Of a DNA stretch of 6,048 nucleotides, positions 5,450 to 6,048 are shown piece after piece. The notes under the pieces were generated by a model. That model was given only the letters and a program-made list of their open reading frames with translations, had not been told where the DNA came from and ran no database searches. A program made the translations under genes and the position numbers. The DNA comes from an uncultured Bacteroides sp. (GTDB lineage Bacteria > Bacteroidota > Bacteroidia > Bacteroidales > Bacteroidaceae). The stretch spans positions 1 to 6,048 of the forward strand of contig USSR01000436.1 of assembly GCA_900557355.1 (NCBI GenBank). The letters are read 5' to 3'. Position 1 is the first letter of the stretch; each line of letters begins with the position of its first letter.

Positions 5450-6048
5450 TTACACAAATCGGTATTCTACCTTATTCACCACCGTAGTTCCGAAAGGGAT
5501 ACTTGTACCTAACAATATGGTACAAAAACCTACAATCACTTCATCCTCCAACTCTGTTCCTTTTAATATTGCAGCATTTTGGGCAATCCAGCAATCAGAA
5601 CCTATCTTGACAGGTTTCGTTGAAGGCTTTTCATATTCATATCCAAAAAACGGATAATATTTTTCTGTTAACTCTCTTCTTTTTGATGGTGTATATATAT
5701 TATGTGTATTAGTATCCCAAATCATTACATTATAAGAGATTTGATTATAATCACCTATAGTAATTTGTTCATCAGCTCTCAACCAAGATCTTTCATTGAT
5801 GTTATTATAATTACCAATTCTTACGTTTGCATTATAACGAATCCAAAAACGATTCATAAAACGATTATGATGTCCGATATCTAAGCTCCCATTAAAAACG
5901 GTAAGCATCGGAGTATTACTTTTCTGCTCAAAAATATTCCAATCACCACACTTGAAACTACCATAAGCTTGTAGGTATACACCATTGAAATTTCCATTAC
6001 TGCCTATTGATGATTCTCTCCAACCGTTATCACTATAAAAGGAAAGAG
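5450..6048 (-). CDS. Hexapeptide-repeat (left-handed beta-helix) acyltransferase, 3' part; 5' end beyond the window
   Basis: Probable acetyl-CoA-dependent O- or N-acetyltransferase acting in the cytoplasm on a sugar of the repeat unit. The frame is open to the right edge, giving 198 visible residues. An internal ATG at 5908 would give 152 residues but would cut the helix repeats, since WNIFEQKSNTPM and further matching sequence precede it in frame. Imperfect hexapeptide turns with V/I/L every sixth position run through the first two-thirds (for example LDIGHHN, VRIGNYN, ITIGDYN). DTNTHNIY (visible residues about 111-118) carries the likely catalytic His, and the segment PVKIGSDCWIAQNAAIL with VIVGFCTIL is the characteristic final coil of maltose/galactoside-type acetyltransferases. 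The C-terminus ends VVNKVEYRFV instead of the usual GNPAK loop. About 45 bases separate it from the next gene's likely start. Confidence 0.9.
   Translation of the reverse strand, partial: LSFYSDNGWRESSIGSNGNFNGVYLQAYGSFKCGDWNIFEQKSNTPMLTVFNGSLDIGHHNRFMNRFWIRYNANVRIGNYNNINERSWLRADEQITIGDYNQISYNVMIWDTNTHNIYTPSKRRELTEKYYPFFGYEYEKPSTKPVKIGSDCWIAQNAAILKGTELEDEVIVGFCTILLGTSIPFGTTVVNKVEYRFV

Noticed and set aside
5405..5460. Possible Bacteroides-type promoter (TTTG, then TATATGTG) upstream of ATG 5404
   Set aside because: The -7 element has a mismatch to TAnnTTTG, the -33 element sits within the previous gene's last codons with loose spacing, and A/T-rich DNA gives such matches by chance.
1..6048. 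CRISPR array, tRNA, rRNA, insertion sequence or phage genes
   Set aside because: No regularly spaced repeats, cloverleaf-like segments, transposase motifs or terminal inverted repeats were seen.

Overview
The window looks like part of a surface-polysaccharide (capsule, O-antigen or exopolysaccharide) biosynthesis cluster from a low-GC Gram-negative bacterium, most likely a member of the Bacteroidales. Three things point that way: the gene mix (several different glycosyltransferases beside two kinds of sugar acyltransferase), the A/T-rich sequence with poor Shine-Dalgarno motifs, and the tight packing. The taxonomic placement is an inference; no rRNA or other marker gene is present.

Every supported gene lies on the minus strand, so transcription runs from position 6048 towards 1. 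In that order they are: (1) a left-handed beta-helix (hexapeptide-repeat) acyltransferase, open at the right edge (5450-6048); (2) a family-2 glycosyltransferase that is broken twice (4421-5404), first by a C-rich low-complexity block near its start and then by a one-base frame change at a run of seven A residues; (3) an exostosin-like or GT-B-like glycosyltransferase (3445-4419); (4) an integral-membrane acyltransferase of the Acyl_transf_3 type (2448-3419); (5) an intact family-2 glycosyltransferase (1473-2441) that carries an unusual triple repeat; (6) a divergent GT-A-like glycosyltransferase with a DDD motif (434-1471); (7) the 5' part of an unrecognised gene running off the left edge (1-437). 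Gaps between genes are 45, 1, 25, 6 and 1 bases, and the last pair overlaps by 4 bases (ATGA). This fits one polycistronic operon. No convincing internal promoter or terminator was seen.

Together the glycosyltransferases would add successive sugars to a lipid-linked repeat unit on the inner face of the membrane, and the two acyltransferases would decorate it, probably with acetyl groups. No flippase, polymerase, sugar-nucleotide synthesis gene or regulator is inside the window, so these must lie outside it.

The most interesting signals are the damage or possible phase switching in the second gene, where a C8 run and an A7 run both sit at frame-deciding positions, and the three 15-base repeats inside the 1473-2441 gene. 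The C-rich block is so unlike its surroundings that a sequencing or assembly artefact must be excluded first. I found no convincing evidence of a wholly new type of biological system.
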